Shown in pieces: positions 46,273-55,550 of a stretch of 64,000 bases of DNA. How positions within the stretch are numbered: position 1 is the first letter of the stretch; each line of letters opens with the position of its first letter. A model generated the notes under the pieces. That model did not search any database. It was not told the origin of the DNA and worked only from the letters and a program-made list of their open reading frames with translations. This DNA comes from Pseudomonas sp. RIT-PI-S (GTDB taxonomy: Bacteria; Pseudomonadota; Gammaproteobacteria; Pseudomonadales; Pseudomonadaceae), in the NCBI RefSeq assembly GCF_025642975.1, contig NZ_JANZKJ010000006.1, positions 124,001-188,000 of the forward strand, written 5' to 3'. The position numbers and the translations under genes are program-made.

Positions 46273-46282
46273 AGGAACGACT

Positions 46283-46648
46283 ATGAGCGATAGCGAACGG
46301 GATTTCAGCCATGTGGAAGGGTTTGAACAACTGGCCGAGCGGGTCTATGCGGAGCTGCTTGCGGCGATGGCGGAACATGGCTTGAGCCCAGACCTGAACC
46401 CGGACCAGGTCTATCTGAACGGTGTCAACAACCTCGAAGAACGGCTGGTGATCTACTCAGAAAGCCTGACCTACGCCACTACCCGGCGGATCCTCGAGCA
46501 GGACCCGCCTTCCCCAGTGGACAGCGACACCGATACCCTCGGGGTGTTCTTCGTGGCCTACAGCTTCGCCGATGAGCACCGGGTCCCGGACCACACGCCA
46601 GCGCAGGTCAGCCAAGCCATGGAAGCGGTTTATTTCCGGCTTGTTTAA
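46283..46648 (+). CDS. Protein of unknown function
   Basis: An acidic soluble protein of 121 residues starting MSDSERDFSHVEGFEQ. It has no signal peptide or membrane segment and appears mixed alpha-beta. I do not recognise the family. A GAAGGAAC ribosome binding site precedes the ATG at 46283, which I prefer over an earlier ATG at 46211 that would place a folded leader inside the coding region. It follows cysZ by 99 bases and converges with an Old Yellow Enzyme gene. Confidence 0.75.
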   Translation: MSDSERDFSHVEGFEQLAERVYAELLAAMAEHGLSPDLNPDQVYLNGVNNLEERLVIYSESLTYATTRRILEQDPPSPVDSDTDTLGVFFVAYSFADEHRVPDHTPAQVSQAMEAVYFRLV

Positions 46649-46673
46649 CCTCCTCGGTTGACCCTGCTTGCGT

Positions 46674-47792
46674 TCAGCTGAGGTTGCCTAGCGCATCCCG
46701 GCTGAACGCCAGGATGTCATCGTCACGCCCCTCCCGCACCTTGACCGCCCAATCCGGGTCTACCAGCAACGCGCGCCCCACCGCCACCAGATCGAACTCC
46801 TGCTGCTCCAACCGAGCAACCAGGCCGTCCAGGCGGGCGGGCTGCGCCACCTCGTCGGTCTTGGCCATGAATTTAAGAAACTCCCCATCCAAACCAACGC
46901 TGCCCACGGTGATTACCGGTTTGCCCGTCAGGCGGCGCGTCCACCCGGCAAGGTTGAGCCCGGCGACATCGGCTGGGGCATCGGGGAACTCCGCCTCCCA
47001 GAAGCGCCGGGTGGAACAATGGAAGATATCCACGCCCGCTTGCGCCAACGGCTGCAAAAACTCCTCGAGTGCCTCGGGCGTCGGCGCCAGCCGCGCGCTG
47101 TAATCCTGCTGCTTCCATTGGGAGAAGCGGAAAATGATCGGATAGTCTGGCCCTACCGCTGCGCGCACAGCCTGTATCAGCTCGACCGCGAAGCGCGAGC
47201 GACCTTGCACGGAGCCGCCGTAGGCATCCTCCCTTTGGTTGCTGGCCTCCCAAAAGAACTGGTCGATCAGGTAGCCGTGGGCACCGTGAATTTCCACCGC
47301 ATCCATGCCGATGGCCTTCGCGGCGGCCGCAGCCTCGGCGAAGGCCACGATTACAGCGTCGATGTCGGCTTGGGTCATGCCATGGACGACCACTTGGTCG
47401 TCTTTGCGTTTTTCCATTGGGCCATAGCCAGGCACTGATCCGTCGGGCTCAGTACCCAACCGCCTCACATTGCCCACGTGCCACAGCTGTGGAGCGATCT
47501 TGCCACCTTCGGCATGCACCGCCTCGACGACCTTGCGCCAGCCAGCCAGTGCATCCTCGCCATGGAAGCGCGGTACGTTTGGGTAGCCGTTGGCAGCTGG
47601 ATGATCGACTGTGGTGCCTTCGGTGATGATCAAGCCAACGCCTGCGGCCGCGCGACGACGGTAGTATTCGATCACCTGGTCGTTAGGTACGCCACCCGGC
47701 GAGAACGAGCGCGTCATGGGTGCCATGACAATGCGCGACGCCAGCGTGAGCGGCCCCGAGACGAAAGGTTGAAACAAAGATTGCACCGACAT
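46674..47792 (-). CDS. NADH:flavin oxidoreductase (Old Yellow Enzyme family)
   Basis: A 372-residue FMN barrel enzyme that reduces activated C=C bonds of enals, enones or nitro esters. It has the PMTRS start (about 26-30), the QLWHVGN loop (about 102-108), the HGAHGYLIDQF active-site segment with the His pair (about 178-188) and the AVGRALLVDPDW FMN phosphate end. It is related to XenB/NemA-like reductases. The substrate is not certain. It stands alone. Confidence 0.92.
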   Translation of the reverse strand: MSVQSLFQPFVSGPLTLASRIVMAPMTRSFSPGGVPNDQVIEYYRRRAAAGVGLIITEGTTVDHPAANGYPNVPRFHGEDALAGWRKVVEAVHAEGGKIAPQLWHVGNVRRLGTEPDGSVPGYGPMEKRKDDQVVVHGMTQADIDAVIVAFAEAAAAAKAIGMDAVEIHGAHGYLIDQFFWEASNQREDAYGGSVQGRSRFAVELIQAVRAAVGPDYPIIFRFSQWKQQDYSARLAPTPEALEEFLQPLAQAGVDIFHCSTRRFWEAEFPDAPADVAGLNLAGWTRRLTGKPVITVGSVGLDGEFLKFMAKTDEVAQPARLDGLVARLEQQEFDLVAVGRALLVDPDWAVKVREGRDDDILAFSRDALGNLS

Positions 47793-47886
47793 TTGCGCTG
47801 TCTCCGTGTAGTTCAGGGAGCAAGCTTAGGCATGACGGGCGCGGCGGCCTACCATTATTGATGCGGGTGATTGCACGCCCCGCAGG

Positions 47887-48369
47887 TCAGCCCAGGGCGC
47901 CTTCGATAGCGTTTAGCAGTGCGGGGTCTTGCGGCGGAGTGCGAGGGGAAAAGCGAGCCAGTACACGGCCGTCCTTGCCGACGAGAAACTTTTCGAAGTT
48001 CCAGGAGATGTCCCCAGGAAACTCCGCGCCCTCGCCAACCAATAGCCGATACAACGGATGACGCTGGTCGCCGTTCACCTCCATCTTGGCGGTGAGCGGG
48101 AACGTCACGGCATAGTGAGTGCTGCAAAAGGCCTGAATCTCGGCCTCAGAGCCCGGCTCCTGACCGCCGAACTGATTGCAAGGTACACCGAGCACCGTAA
48201 AGCCACGAGACCCGAAGCGTTCTTGCAAATGCTCCAGGCCTTCGTATTGCGGGGTAAGGCCGCACTTCGACGCCACGTTCACCACCAGCACCACTTGGCC
48301 GGCGAAACCGTCCAGCGGCAGCGTGCTGCCATCGAGTGCAACGAGTCGAGTGTCGTGAAACGCGCTCAT
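47887..48369 (-). CDS. Glutathione peroxidase (Cys type)
   Basis: 160 residues from the ATG at 48369. The peroxidatic Cys is in NVASKCGLT (near 36), the Gln in NQFGGQEPGS (near 71), and the Trp in SWNFEKFLV (near 125). This form usually takes electrons from thioredoxin rather than glutathione. It is close to trxB and the peroxiredoxin, which fits shared peroxide defence. It is separated from the FKBP gene by 19 bases and both read the same way, so they may form an operon. Confidence 0.92.
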   Translation of the reverse strand: MSAFHDTRLVALDGSTLPLDGFAGQVVLVVNVASKCGLTPQYEGLEHLQERFGSRGFTVLGVPCNQFGGQEPGSEAEIQAFCSTHYAVTFPLTAKMEVNGDQRHPLYRLLVGEGAEFPGDISWNFEKFLVGKDGRVLARFSPRTPPQDPALLNAIEGALG

Positions 48370-48388
48370 GTCCCTTCCCCGCAACCGA

Positions 48389-48874
48389 TCAGTGGTGGTG
48401 GCCGCCTTCGCCGTGAACGTGACCGTGGGCCACTTCTTCTTCGCTGGCGTCACGTACGTCCACTACCTTGACCTTGAAGTTCAGGCGCTGGCCGGCGAGC
48501 GGGTGATTGCCATCAACGGTGACGTCATCGCCGTCCAGGTCACGAATGGTGACGATCTGCATCTGGCCATCGGGCGCGGAAGCGTGGAACTGCATGCCGA
48601 CTTCCAGCTCATCGACGCCTTCGAACATGCTGCGGCTCAGGGTGCTGACCAGCTCGGGCGAGTATTCGCCGTAAGCGTCTTCGGGTTCGATGGTCACATC
48701 CACTTCATCCTGAGGCTGCTTACCTGCGAGCGCCTTTTCCAGGCCCGGAATGATGTTGCCGGCGCCATGCAGGTATACCAGCGGCGCACCGCCGGCCGAG
48801 CTGTCGATGACCTCACCAGCATCGTTGGTGAGGGTGTAGTCGATGGACACAGCCTTGTTGGCGGCAATGAGCAT
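48389..48874 (-). CDS. slyD: FKBP-type peptidyl-prolyl isomerase (SlyD-like)
   Basis: 161 residues from the ATG at 48874 (an in-frame ATG at 48892 is possible). The FKBP core and the inserted IF chaperone domain (about 70-130) are present. The C-terminus is rich in His (HGHVHGEGGHHH) and can bind nickel or zinc. SlyD helps nickel enzymes mature and assists protein folding. The next gene in the same direction encodes glutathione peroxidase. Confidence 0.9.
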   Translation of the reverse strand: MLIAANKAVSIDYTLTNDAGEVIDSSAGGAPLVYLHGAGNIIPGLEKALAGKQPQDEVDVTIEPEDAYGEYSPELVSTLSRSMFEGVDELEVGMQFHASAPDGQMQIVTIRDLDGDDVTVDGNHPLAGQRLNFKVKVVDVRDASEEEVAHGHVHGEGGHHH

Positions 48875-49050
48875 GGGGTAAGACCTTTGCACAAGAGATT
48901 AGAAGACCTCAGTGTAAACAAGCATGGTGACGATTGCGAATATGACGAGCCTGCGGCGGGTGCGCTCGGCGGGACTTTGGCGGTACCCTTGGCTCATCTG
49001 GCCCAGCAGTGAAGAAAGACCGCGGCCTGTTTTGCTGACCGAGACATATC

Positions 49051-51141
49051 ATGCAAACCTTTTTCATCGCGCCAACTGATTTTGGCGTTGGCTTGACCTC
49101 CATCAGCCTCGGGCTGATCCGCACTTTGGAGCGCGCCGGGCTCAAGGTAGGGTTCTTCAAGCCGGTAAGCCAGCCGCACCCCGGCGACACCGGGCCGGAG
49201 CGTTCCAGCGAATTGGTGGCACGGACCCACGGGCTCAAGCCGCCCTCCCCTCTGGCCCTTGGCCATGTAGAGCGGATGTTGGGCGACGGCCAACTCGATG
49301 AACTCCTTGAAGAAATCATCACCCTTTACCAACAGGCAGGCGTGGGCAAGGACGTACTGGTGGTCGAAGGCATGGTCCCCACCCGCCAGGCCAGCTATGC
49401 CGCACGGGTCAACCAGCACCTGGCCAAGAGCATGGACGCGGACGTGATTCTCGTCTCGGCCCCGGAAAACGAAGCACTGGCGGAGCTCTCCGGGCGGGTG
49501 GACCTGCAGGCTCGCCTGTTTGGCGGGGCCAGCGACCCGAAGCTGATCGGCGTCATCCTCAACAAGGTCCGCACCGAAGAAAGCATCGAGCAGTTCGCGG
49601 TGCGCTTGCGCGAGCATTCGCCGCTGCTGCGCGCGGGAGACTTCCGCTTGCTCGGCTGCATCCCTTACCAGCCCGAACTCAATGCCCCGCGGACCCGCGA
49701 TGTGGCCGAACTGATGGGCGCGGAGGTGATCAACGCCGGTGACTACGAGCAACGGCGAATGTCGCGCATCATCATTTGCGCCCGTACGGTGCTCAACACC
49801 TTGCAGTTGCTCAAGCCGGGCGTACTGGTGGTTACCCCGGGTGACCGTGACGATATCCTGCTGGCCGCTTCACTGGCATCGCTCAATGGCGTTCCGCTGG
49901 CGGGCGTGCTGCTCACCAGCGACATCCGCCCCGACCCTCGGGTGATGGAACTATGCCGAGGTGCGCTGCAGGCCGGCCTGCCGTTGCTGTCGGTCAGCAG
50001 TGGCTCCTACGACACCGCCACGCGCCTGAATCAGCTGAACAATGAAATTCCCGTCGATGACCGCGAGCGCGCGGAGAACATCACCGATTTCGTCGCCAGC
50101 CATCTGGATGCCGCCTGGCTCCACCAGCGTTGCGGCACCCCGCGCGAACTGCGGCTGTCGCCAGCCGTGTTCCGTTACCAGTTGATCCAACGCGCGCAGC
50201 AGGCGAACAAGCGCATCGTGCTGCCGGAAGGTAGCGAACCCTTGACGGTGCAAGCCGCTGCGATCTGCCAGGCGCGGGGCATTGCGCGCTGCGTGCTGCT
50301 GGCCAAGCCTGCCGAGGTCGAGGCGGTTGCCCGTGCCCAAGGGCTGGAATTGCCAGCAGGGCTGGAGGTCCTCGATCCGGATGAGATTCGCGGGCGTTAT
50401 GTAGAGCCTATGGTGGAGCTGCGCAACAGTAAAAACCTGAACGCGCCCATGGCCGAGCAGCAGCTGGAAGACCCGGTAGTGATTGGCACCATGATGCTGG
50501 CGCTGGATGAAGTGGACGGGTTGGTTTCCGGGCTGGTGCACTCCACCGCCAACACCATCCGCCCGGCCTTGCAGCTGATAAAAACCGCGCCAGGCTGGAG
50601 CCTGGTGTCTTCGGTGTTTTTCATGCTGTTTCCAGACCAGGTCGTGGTGTATGGGGATTGTGTAATGAATCCTCACCCGGACGCTGCCGAGCTGGCCCAG
50701 ATCGCCTTGCAAAGCGCGGACTCCGCGCAAGCCCTGGGTATCGCGCCGCGGGTCGCCATGTTGAGCTACTCCAGCGGTCAGTCCGCTGCCGGCGAGGAGG
50801 TGGAAAAAGTTCGCGAGGCCACGCTCCTGGCTCGCGAAACGCAGCGCGATCTATTGGTGGATGGGCCTCTGCAATATGACGCGGCAATCAACGAGGCGAT
50901 TGCCCGCCAGCTGGCACCGGACAGCGAGGTCGCAGGCCGCGCCACGGTGTTCGTGTTCCCGGACCTCAACAGCGGCAACACCACCCATAAAGCGGTGCAA
51001 CGCAGCGCAGATTGCGTAAGCCTCGGGCCAATGCTGCAGGGGCTGCGCAAACCGGTGAGCGACCTGCCCCGCGGCGCTCAGGTCGATGACATCGTGTACA
51101 CCATCGCCCTGACCGCCATCCAGGCAAGCCGCTCGACCTGA
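49051..51141 (+). CDS. pta: Phosphate acetyltransferase
   Basis: A 696-residue long-form Pta. It has an N-terminal BioD-like P-loop domain (about 1-220), a DRTGG domain (about 225-345, MSRIIICARTVLN), and a C-terminal PTA catalytic domain (about 370-692, KRIVLPEGSEPLTVQAA, LVSSVFFMLFPDQ, SYSSGQSAAGEEVEKV). It interconverts acetyl-CoA and acetyl phosphate. No ackA gene is near. It ends 17 bases before the convergent OmpA-like gene. Confidence 0.96.
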   Translation: MQTFFIAPTDFGVGLTSISLGLIRTLERAGLKVGFFKPVSQPHPGDTGPERSSELVARTHGLKPPSPLALGHVERMLGDGQLDELLEEIITLYQQAGVGKDVLVVEGMVPTRQASYAARVNQHLAKSMDADVILVSAPENEALAELSGRVDLQARLFGGASDPKLIGVILNKVRTEESIEQFAVRLREHSPLLRAGDFRLLGCIPYQPELNAPRTRDVAELMGAEVINAGDYEQRRMSRIIICARTVLNTLQLLKPGVLVVTPGDRDDILLAASLASLNGVPLAGVLLTSDIRPDPRVMELCRGALQAGLPLLSVSSGSYDTATRLNQLNNEIPVDDRERAENITDFVASHLDAAWLHQRCGTPRELRLSPAVFRYQLIQRAQQANKRIVLPEGSEPLTVQAAAICQARGIARCVLLAKPAEVEAVARAQGLELPAGLEVLDPDEIRGRYVEPMVELRNSKNLNAPMAEQQLEDPVVIGTMMLALDEVDGLVSGLVHSTANTIRPALQLIKTAPGWSLVSSVFFMLFPDQVVVYGDCVMNPHPDAAELAQIALQSADSAQALGIAPRVAMLSYSSGQSAAGEEVEKVREATLLARETQRDLLVDGPLQYDAAINEAIARQLAPDSEVAGRATVFVFPDLNSGNTTHKAVQRSADCVSLGPMLQGLRKPVSDLPRGAQVDDIVYTIALTAIQASRST

Positions 51142-51158
51142 GCTGGCTCGCCAGGCGC

Positions 51159-51875
51159 TTACTGCTGAGCGGGTTGCTGATACTGCTGCCCAGGGATGGG
51201 CTTGAGGTTCACCTCGACGCGGCGGTTCTGCGCGCGGCCATTGGCGTCGGCATTGCTGGCGATGGGTTGGTCAGGGCCGGCGCCACGCACGGACAGCCGC
51301 GCCGGATCGACGCCCTGCGAACTCAAATAGGTGCTCACGGCCTGGGCCCGTTGCAGGGACAGGTCCATGTTGTGCTGGCGGCTGCCGGTGCTGTCGGTGT
51401 AACCGACGATCTCGATGTTGTTCTCGTTGAACTGCTTGAACGAGCCCGCGAGGTTGTTCAGCGGCGAGTAGAAACTTGGGGCAATTGCAGAGGAGTCTGT
51501 GGCGAAGGTGATGTTGCCGGGCATGATCAGTTTGATCTGGTCCCCCTGGCGCTGCACTTCCACGCCAGTGTTGGCCATGCTTTCGCGCAGGGCCTTTTCC
51601 TGGCGGTCGGCATAATAGCCATAGCCCGCGGACGCGGCACCTACCACCGCGGCGCCAATCAATGCGCCCTTGCCGCGGTTGTTATGGTCGATGGCAGCAC
51701 CCGCTACCGCCCCGGCCAGCGCACCGAGCCCGCCGTATTTGGTGGTGTTGTTGACACCTTGGCCGGTTTGGCCCTGGCTCCCCTGGCCTTGGTTCGCATA
51801 GGGGTTTTGCCCAGCGCAGCCGGCCAACACGGCAACAACGGTAGTGACGAGGATCAGGCGGCAAGGGGTGCGCAT
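51159..51875 (-). CDS. OmpA-family lipoprotein (YiaD-like)
   Basis: 238 residues from the ATG at 51875, with CAGGAG upstream. The lipobox LAGC is near 16-19, a Gly/Asn-rich linker follows, and a glycine-zipper segment (ALAGAVAGAAIDHNNRGKGALIGAAVVGAASAGYG in part) covers about 50-85. The OmpA peptidoglycan-binding domain (about 120-228) has NIEIVGYTDSTGS and NRRVEVNLKP. It should tie the outer membrane to the cell wall. A longer frame upstream lacks a ribosome binding site. Confidence 0.9.
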   Translation of the reverse strand: MRTPCRLILVTTVVAVLAGCAGQNPYANQGQGSQGQTGQGVNNTTKYGGLGALAGAVAGAAIDHNNRGKGALIGAAVVGAASAGYGYYADRQEKALRESMANTGVEVQRQGDQIKLIMPGNITFATDSSAIAPSFYSPLNNLAGSFKQFNENNIEIVGYTDSTGSRQHNMDLSLQRAQAVSTYLSSQGVDPARLSVRGAGPDQPIASNADANGRAQNRRVEVNLKPIPGQQYQQPAQQ

Positions 51876-52158
51876 CGGGGACTCCTGGTTACGAATAGGC
51901 ATCGGGAAAGCGTGCATTACGGATGCGGATTTGAGCCTGGGAGGCCTGGCAAATTCCAGTGACGTTTGTTTCACGGTTTTTCCCAAGCGCCCCGCACGTC
52001 GGCCTGGCGGGGCTCTACCGTACCGCTGGTCAGAATGCCATCAAGCGCCCAAGCAGCGTGCCGTTAACTCCGAAGTAGCGCCATGGAAGGCAAATAGTGC
52101 TACGCCTGCCCGGCTGAAGCCTCCCGAGTGAGGGCCAGCCCACTCGAGCATTACAAGC

Positions 52159-52815
52159 ATGATCGACCTGACAGTCTGGAACCTTACGCTTCCGATTCAA
52201 ACGCCTGCGCTCACCGTGGCCACCGCCGCGATTCCCAGGCTACAAACGTCCTACTTCACCAACACGGGTGACAAGATTGTGTTCTGGGCGCCTGTAACGG
52301 GTTCGCACGCAGGCAGCAGCGACTTCCCTCGCTCTGAGCTGCGCGAAACCGCCACAGACGGCAAGGCTCGCAATTGGTTGTACAGCAGTGGCCTGAACAC
52401 GCTCAAAGGCACCCTTTCCGTGGATCAGGTGCCCTCGACCGGCCGTGTGGTCGTGGCGCAAATCCACGCCAAGGACGCCGCCGCCCCGCTGCTCAAGGTG
52501 GTTTACCGCTATGCCAACGGCACCGGCAACATCGACCTGGAATATCGCGTTAACCCGACCGATGTGAAGAGCCCGGTGGCTTACACCGTACCTAACGTGC
52601 CGCTGAACAAGCCCTTTGCCTATGCCATCCAGATGAACAAGCAAGGCAAGCTGACGGTGCTGATCAACAATGCCGGGCCACAAATCCAACTGGCGCCGTC
52701 GTGGTATGGCTATGCGTTCTACTTCAAGGCTGGTGTGTACACCCTCGACAACGTGGGCTACGCCACCGAGGGCGGCAAGGTCACGTACACGCGCCTGGAC
52801 GTGAGCCACCAGTAA
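52159..52815 (+). CDS. Polysaccharide lyase family 7 (alginate lyase, no signal peptide)
   Basis: A 218-residue jelly-roll lyase. The three catalytic motifs are intact: RSELRET (near 58-64, Arg), QIHAKD (near 100-105, Gln/His) and YFKAGVY (near 188-194, Tyr). It resembles the single-domain cytosolic-looking PL7 of P. aeruginosa (PA1167-type), which also lacks a signal peptide. It cuts alginate by beta-elimination. How it reaches the polymer is not clear from the sequence. It converges with a PL7-like gene with 20 bases between stops. Confidence 0.92.
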   Translation: MIDLTVWNLTLPIQTPALTVATAAIPRLQTSYFTNTGDKIVFWAPVTGSHAGSSDFPRSELRETATDGKARNWLYSSGLNTLKGTLSVDQVPSTGRVVVAQIHAKDAAAPLLKVVYRYANGTGNIDLEYRVNPTDVKSPVAYTVPNVPLNKPFAYAIQMNKQGKLTVLINNAGPQIQLAPSWYGYAFYFKAGVYTLDNVGYATEGGKVTYTRLDVSHQ

Positions 52816-52835
52816 CGATGATCGCCCCGGGCCGC

Positions 52836-53705
52836 TCAGGCTTGGCCCTTGATAGCCTTGATACGTAGGTAGAGTGGCCCGGAAACGTCGTCGGGAAGAT
52901 CCGCTTCATCGATCAGGTCGGTGATGCGGTTCAACTCCAGCAACATAGCCTGGCGCGGCAAAGTGCAAGCGTGGTCGATCATGGCGTTGAAGGCGGCGCC
53001 ATCCAGTGGCGGCGTGCCCTCTGACTGCTCGTGGCATTCAAGTATGTCCACGATCCTGAGCAGCGTGCCATCGGTTGCCGGCTCCGATTCGTGACCTTGA
53101 TCGACTTGGTTGTATGCGCCCATGTGAAACACATGTGGCCGGGCAGCGCGTTCGTCGCTGAGCCATGCACTCAGCATCTCCTTGCAACCCTCCTGTTCGA
53201 AGCCCACCTCGACTTTTCCACCGGCGTGCAAGCAAACCTGCACGGTGAAGGGCTGGGCGAGGTCTACCGGCTCGAATACCACCTGCTTGGGTGGGGCAGC
53301 GGGGTCTGGTGCGATGCGCAAGCCCACCTTGAAAACTCCGGAAAGTCGGTCCTTGGTCTCGATAAACCCTTTGAGGGTAGGGTCGTTGCCATCGTGGCAA
53401 TGAGCCTGGATCAGCACGAAGCTGCCCTTCCAGTTCACCTGCTGCACCTGCGAGGTCAGCCGTGCAATGTGTTTAACACCATCGGCCAGGTAGAACGGCT
53501 TGCCCTTGACCTCACAGCGGGTGCGGTTGACGCTTGCCGTAGTGGCACCGCTAGTCGGCGCCCATAGCACCGCGCAGCCCTCCTCATAGCGGGCGAATTC
53601 ACGGACTTCGTCGATGCGGTGCCCGGGAACGGTAAGCGCCGTCGTGCCGCCGGGTTTAGGTTTGGGAGTGGTGATATCAAAGGGCGTAAGGTCGAAATTC
53701 GCCAT
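52836..53705 (-). CDS. Divergent PL7-like protein
   Basis: 289 residues from the ATG at 53705. Three weak PL7 motifs align with the neighbouring gene in the same order: NRTRCEVKG (near 61-69) for RSELRE, IQAHCHDG (near 99-106) for QIHAKD, and VFHMGAYNQ (near 196-204) for YFKAGVYNQ. The conserved Glu and Arg of the first motif are altered, and the third lost the Lys. It has extra segments between motifs and an added helical C-terminal 60 residues. There is no signal peptide. It may be a lyase with a new specificity, a carbohydrate-binding decoy or an inhibitor. I have seen no named family for it. Confidence 0.6.
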   Translation of the reverse strand: MANFDLTPFDITTPKPKPGGTTALTVPGHRIDEVREFARYEEGCAVLWAPTSGATTASVNRTRCEVKGKPFYLADGVKHIARLTSQVQQVNWKGSFVLIQAHCHDGNDPTLKGFIETKDRLSGVFKVGLRIAPDPAAPPKQVVFEPVDLAQPFTVQVCLHAGGKVEVGFEQEGCKEMLSAWLSDERAARPHVFHMGAYNQVDQGHESEPATDGTLLRIVDILECHEQSEGTPPLDGAAFNAMIDHACTLPRQAMLLELNRITDLIDEADLPDDVSGPLYLRIKAIKGQA

Positions 53706-53901
53706 AACGCGAGCCTCAATCAGTAGATGGCGGCAGGTACACATACCGTATCGACCCTGCATCACAGTGCCTAGCTGGCAGAGTTGACAGGTACCGAAGG
53801 CACAACCCTGGTGGCCACCCTTTTACGTTTATCCTCCTTACCGCTGATCCTGGGCAGGGCGCTGATCCGCAGGGCGGAACCGCGCCACAGCCTTGTGCTG
53901 C

Positions 53902-54678
53902 TTAACCGAACCGCCCGGTGATGTAGTCCTCGGTCTGGGTCTTGTTCGGCTTGGTGAAGATGGTGTCGGTGTCCCCATGCTCGATCAGTTCACCCAGGAA
54001 CATGAAGGCGGTGTAGTCGGAGCAGCGTGCCGCCTGTTGCATGTTGTGGGTAACGATGATGACGGTGAACTGCTCCTTGAGCTCGGTGATCAACTGCTCG
54101 ATCCGCCCGGTGGAGATCGGGTCCAGTGCCGAGGTCGGCTCGTCGAGCAGCAGCACCTGCGGGCGCAGGGCGATGGTACGGGCGATGCACAAGCGCTGCT
54201 GCTGGCCACCGGAGAGGCTTTGGGCGCTCTGCTTGAGCTTGTCCTTCACCTCGTCCCACAGGGCGGCACCGCGCAGGGCCTGCTCTACCCGCTCCTCCAT
54301 CTCGCGGCGGTTGAGCCGCTCGTGATGGCGCACCGCGTAGGCAATGTTGTCGAAAATCGACATCGGGAACGGCACAGGCTTCTGGAACACCATGCCCACA
54401 TGGCTGCGCAGGCGGTTCATGGAGTAACCAGGGGCCAGGATGTTCTCGCCGTTGAGCAGCACCTCACCGCGCGCTTCCTGCTTGGGGTACATCGAATAGA
54501 TCCGGTTGAACACCCGCAGCAAGGTGGATTTGCCGCAGCCGGAGGGGCCGATGATCGCCGTTACGTGCTTCTCAGGGATGTCCATGTTGATGGACTTTAG
54601 CGAGCGATGGCTATCGTAGAAGAACTCGAGGTCGCGCACCTGGATCTTGGTTCGTTTCGGGGCGAGGTTATTCATCAA
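53902..54678 (-). CDS. pstB: Phosphate ABC transporter ATPase PstB
   Basis: 258 residues. It has the Walker [10 protein letters not shown] near 43-51, the signature LSGGQQQR near 154-161, and the Walker [13 protein letters not shown] near 172-183. It drives phosphate import with PstA and PstC. The start overlaps pstA by four bases. No phoU follows, which is unusual because PhoU normally closes the cluster. The next gene in that direction is the PL7-like gene after 196 bases. Confidence 0.96.
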   Translation of the reverse strand: MMNNLAPKRTKIQVRDLEFFYDSHRSLKSINMDIPEKHVTAIIGPSGCGKSTLLRVFNRIYSMYPKQEARGEVLLNGENILAPGYSMNRLRSHVGMVFQKPVPFPMSIFDNIAYAVRHHERLNRREMEERVEQALRGAALWDEVKDKLKQSAQSLSGGQQQRLCIARTIALRPQVLLLDEPTSALDPISTGRIEQLITELKEQFTVIIVTHNMQQAARCSDYTAFMFLGELIEHGDTDTIFTKPNKTQTEDYITGRFG

Positions 54679-55550
54679 TTGGACCTATCGCGCAAAAGAA
54701 TGAGGCGGGAAAGCAGGCTAAGCATCAACACGAACATCGTCAGCACAAGCGCACCGGCCCAGGCCAGGGCGTGCCAGTCGTCGAAGGGGCTCATGGCGTA
54801 CTGGAAGATCACCACCGGCACGCTGGCCATGGGCTTGAGCACATCGCTGCTCCAGAACTGGTTACCGAACGCCGTGAACAGCAGCGGCGCGGTTTCACCG
54901 GTGATGCGCGCCAGCGCCAGCAACACTCCGGTCACCACGCCGGCGCGCGCTGCGCGCAGCACGATCTGCAGCGTCAGCTTCCACTGGGGCACGCCCAGCG
55001 CCAGCGCGGCTTCTCGCATGGTCGAGGGTTGCAGTTGAAGCATTTCGTCGGTAGTGCGCACTACCACCGGGATCACCAGCAGCGCCAGGGTCAGCGCGCC
55101 AGCCAGGGCCGAGAAACCCACGCGATGATCGGTCAGGGCGCTGACGGGCAGGATGAACGCGGTGTAGATGAACAGCCCCAACACGATCGAGGGCGCCGAC
55201 AACAGAATGTCGTTAATGAAGCGCACCGCCATGCCCAGCTTGGTGTGGCGGGCGAACTCCGCCAGCCATACGCCGGCCATCAGCCCGATCGGAGTGCCGA
55301 TCAACAGGGCGATCAACGACATCAGCGCGCTGCCATAGAAGGCGTTGGCCAAGCCGCCCGGGCTACCCGGCGGCGGCGTCATCTGGGTGAACAGCGCGGT
55401 GCCCAGGGCTTCGAACCCGTTGAGCAAGGTGGTGAGCAGAATCCAAACCAGCCACAGCAGGCCGAATAGCGTGGCCCCGCAGCTCAGGACCATCGCTAGC
55501 TTGTTTTTGAAGCTGCGCAGGCGGTAGAGGTTTTCATTCGGCGAACTCAC
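54675..55550 (-). CDS. pstA: Phosphate ABC transporter permease PstA
   Basis: A 291-residue inner-membrane permease with six hydrophobic segments and the conserved [25 protein letters not shown] coupling loop (EAA motif) near 180-204. It overlaps pstC and pstB by four bases on each side, so the three are translated together. Confidence 0.95.
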   Translation of the reverse strand: MSSPNENLYRLRSFKNKLAMVLSCGATLFGLLWLVWILLTTLLNGFEALGTALFTQMTPPPGSPGGLANAFYGSALMSLIALLIGTPIGLMAGVWLAEFARHTKLGMAVRFINDILLSAPSIVLGLFIYTAFILPVSALTDHRVGFSALAGALTLALLVIPVVVRTTDEMLQLQPSTMREAALALGVPQWKLTLQIVLRAARAGVVTGVLLALARITGETAPLLFTAFGNQFWSSDVLKPMASVPVVIFQYAMSPFDDWHALAWAGALVLTMFVLMLSLLSRLILLRDRSN

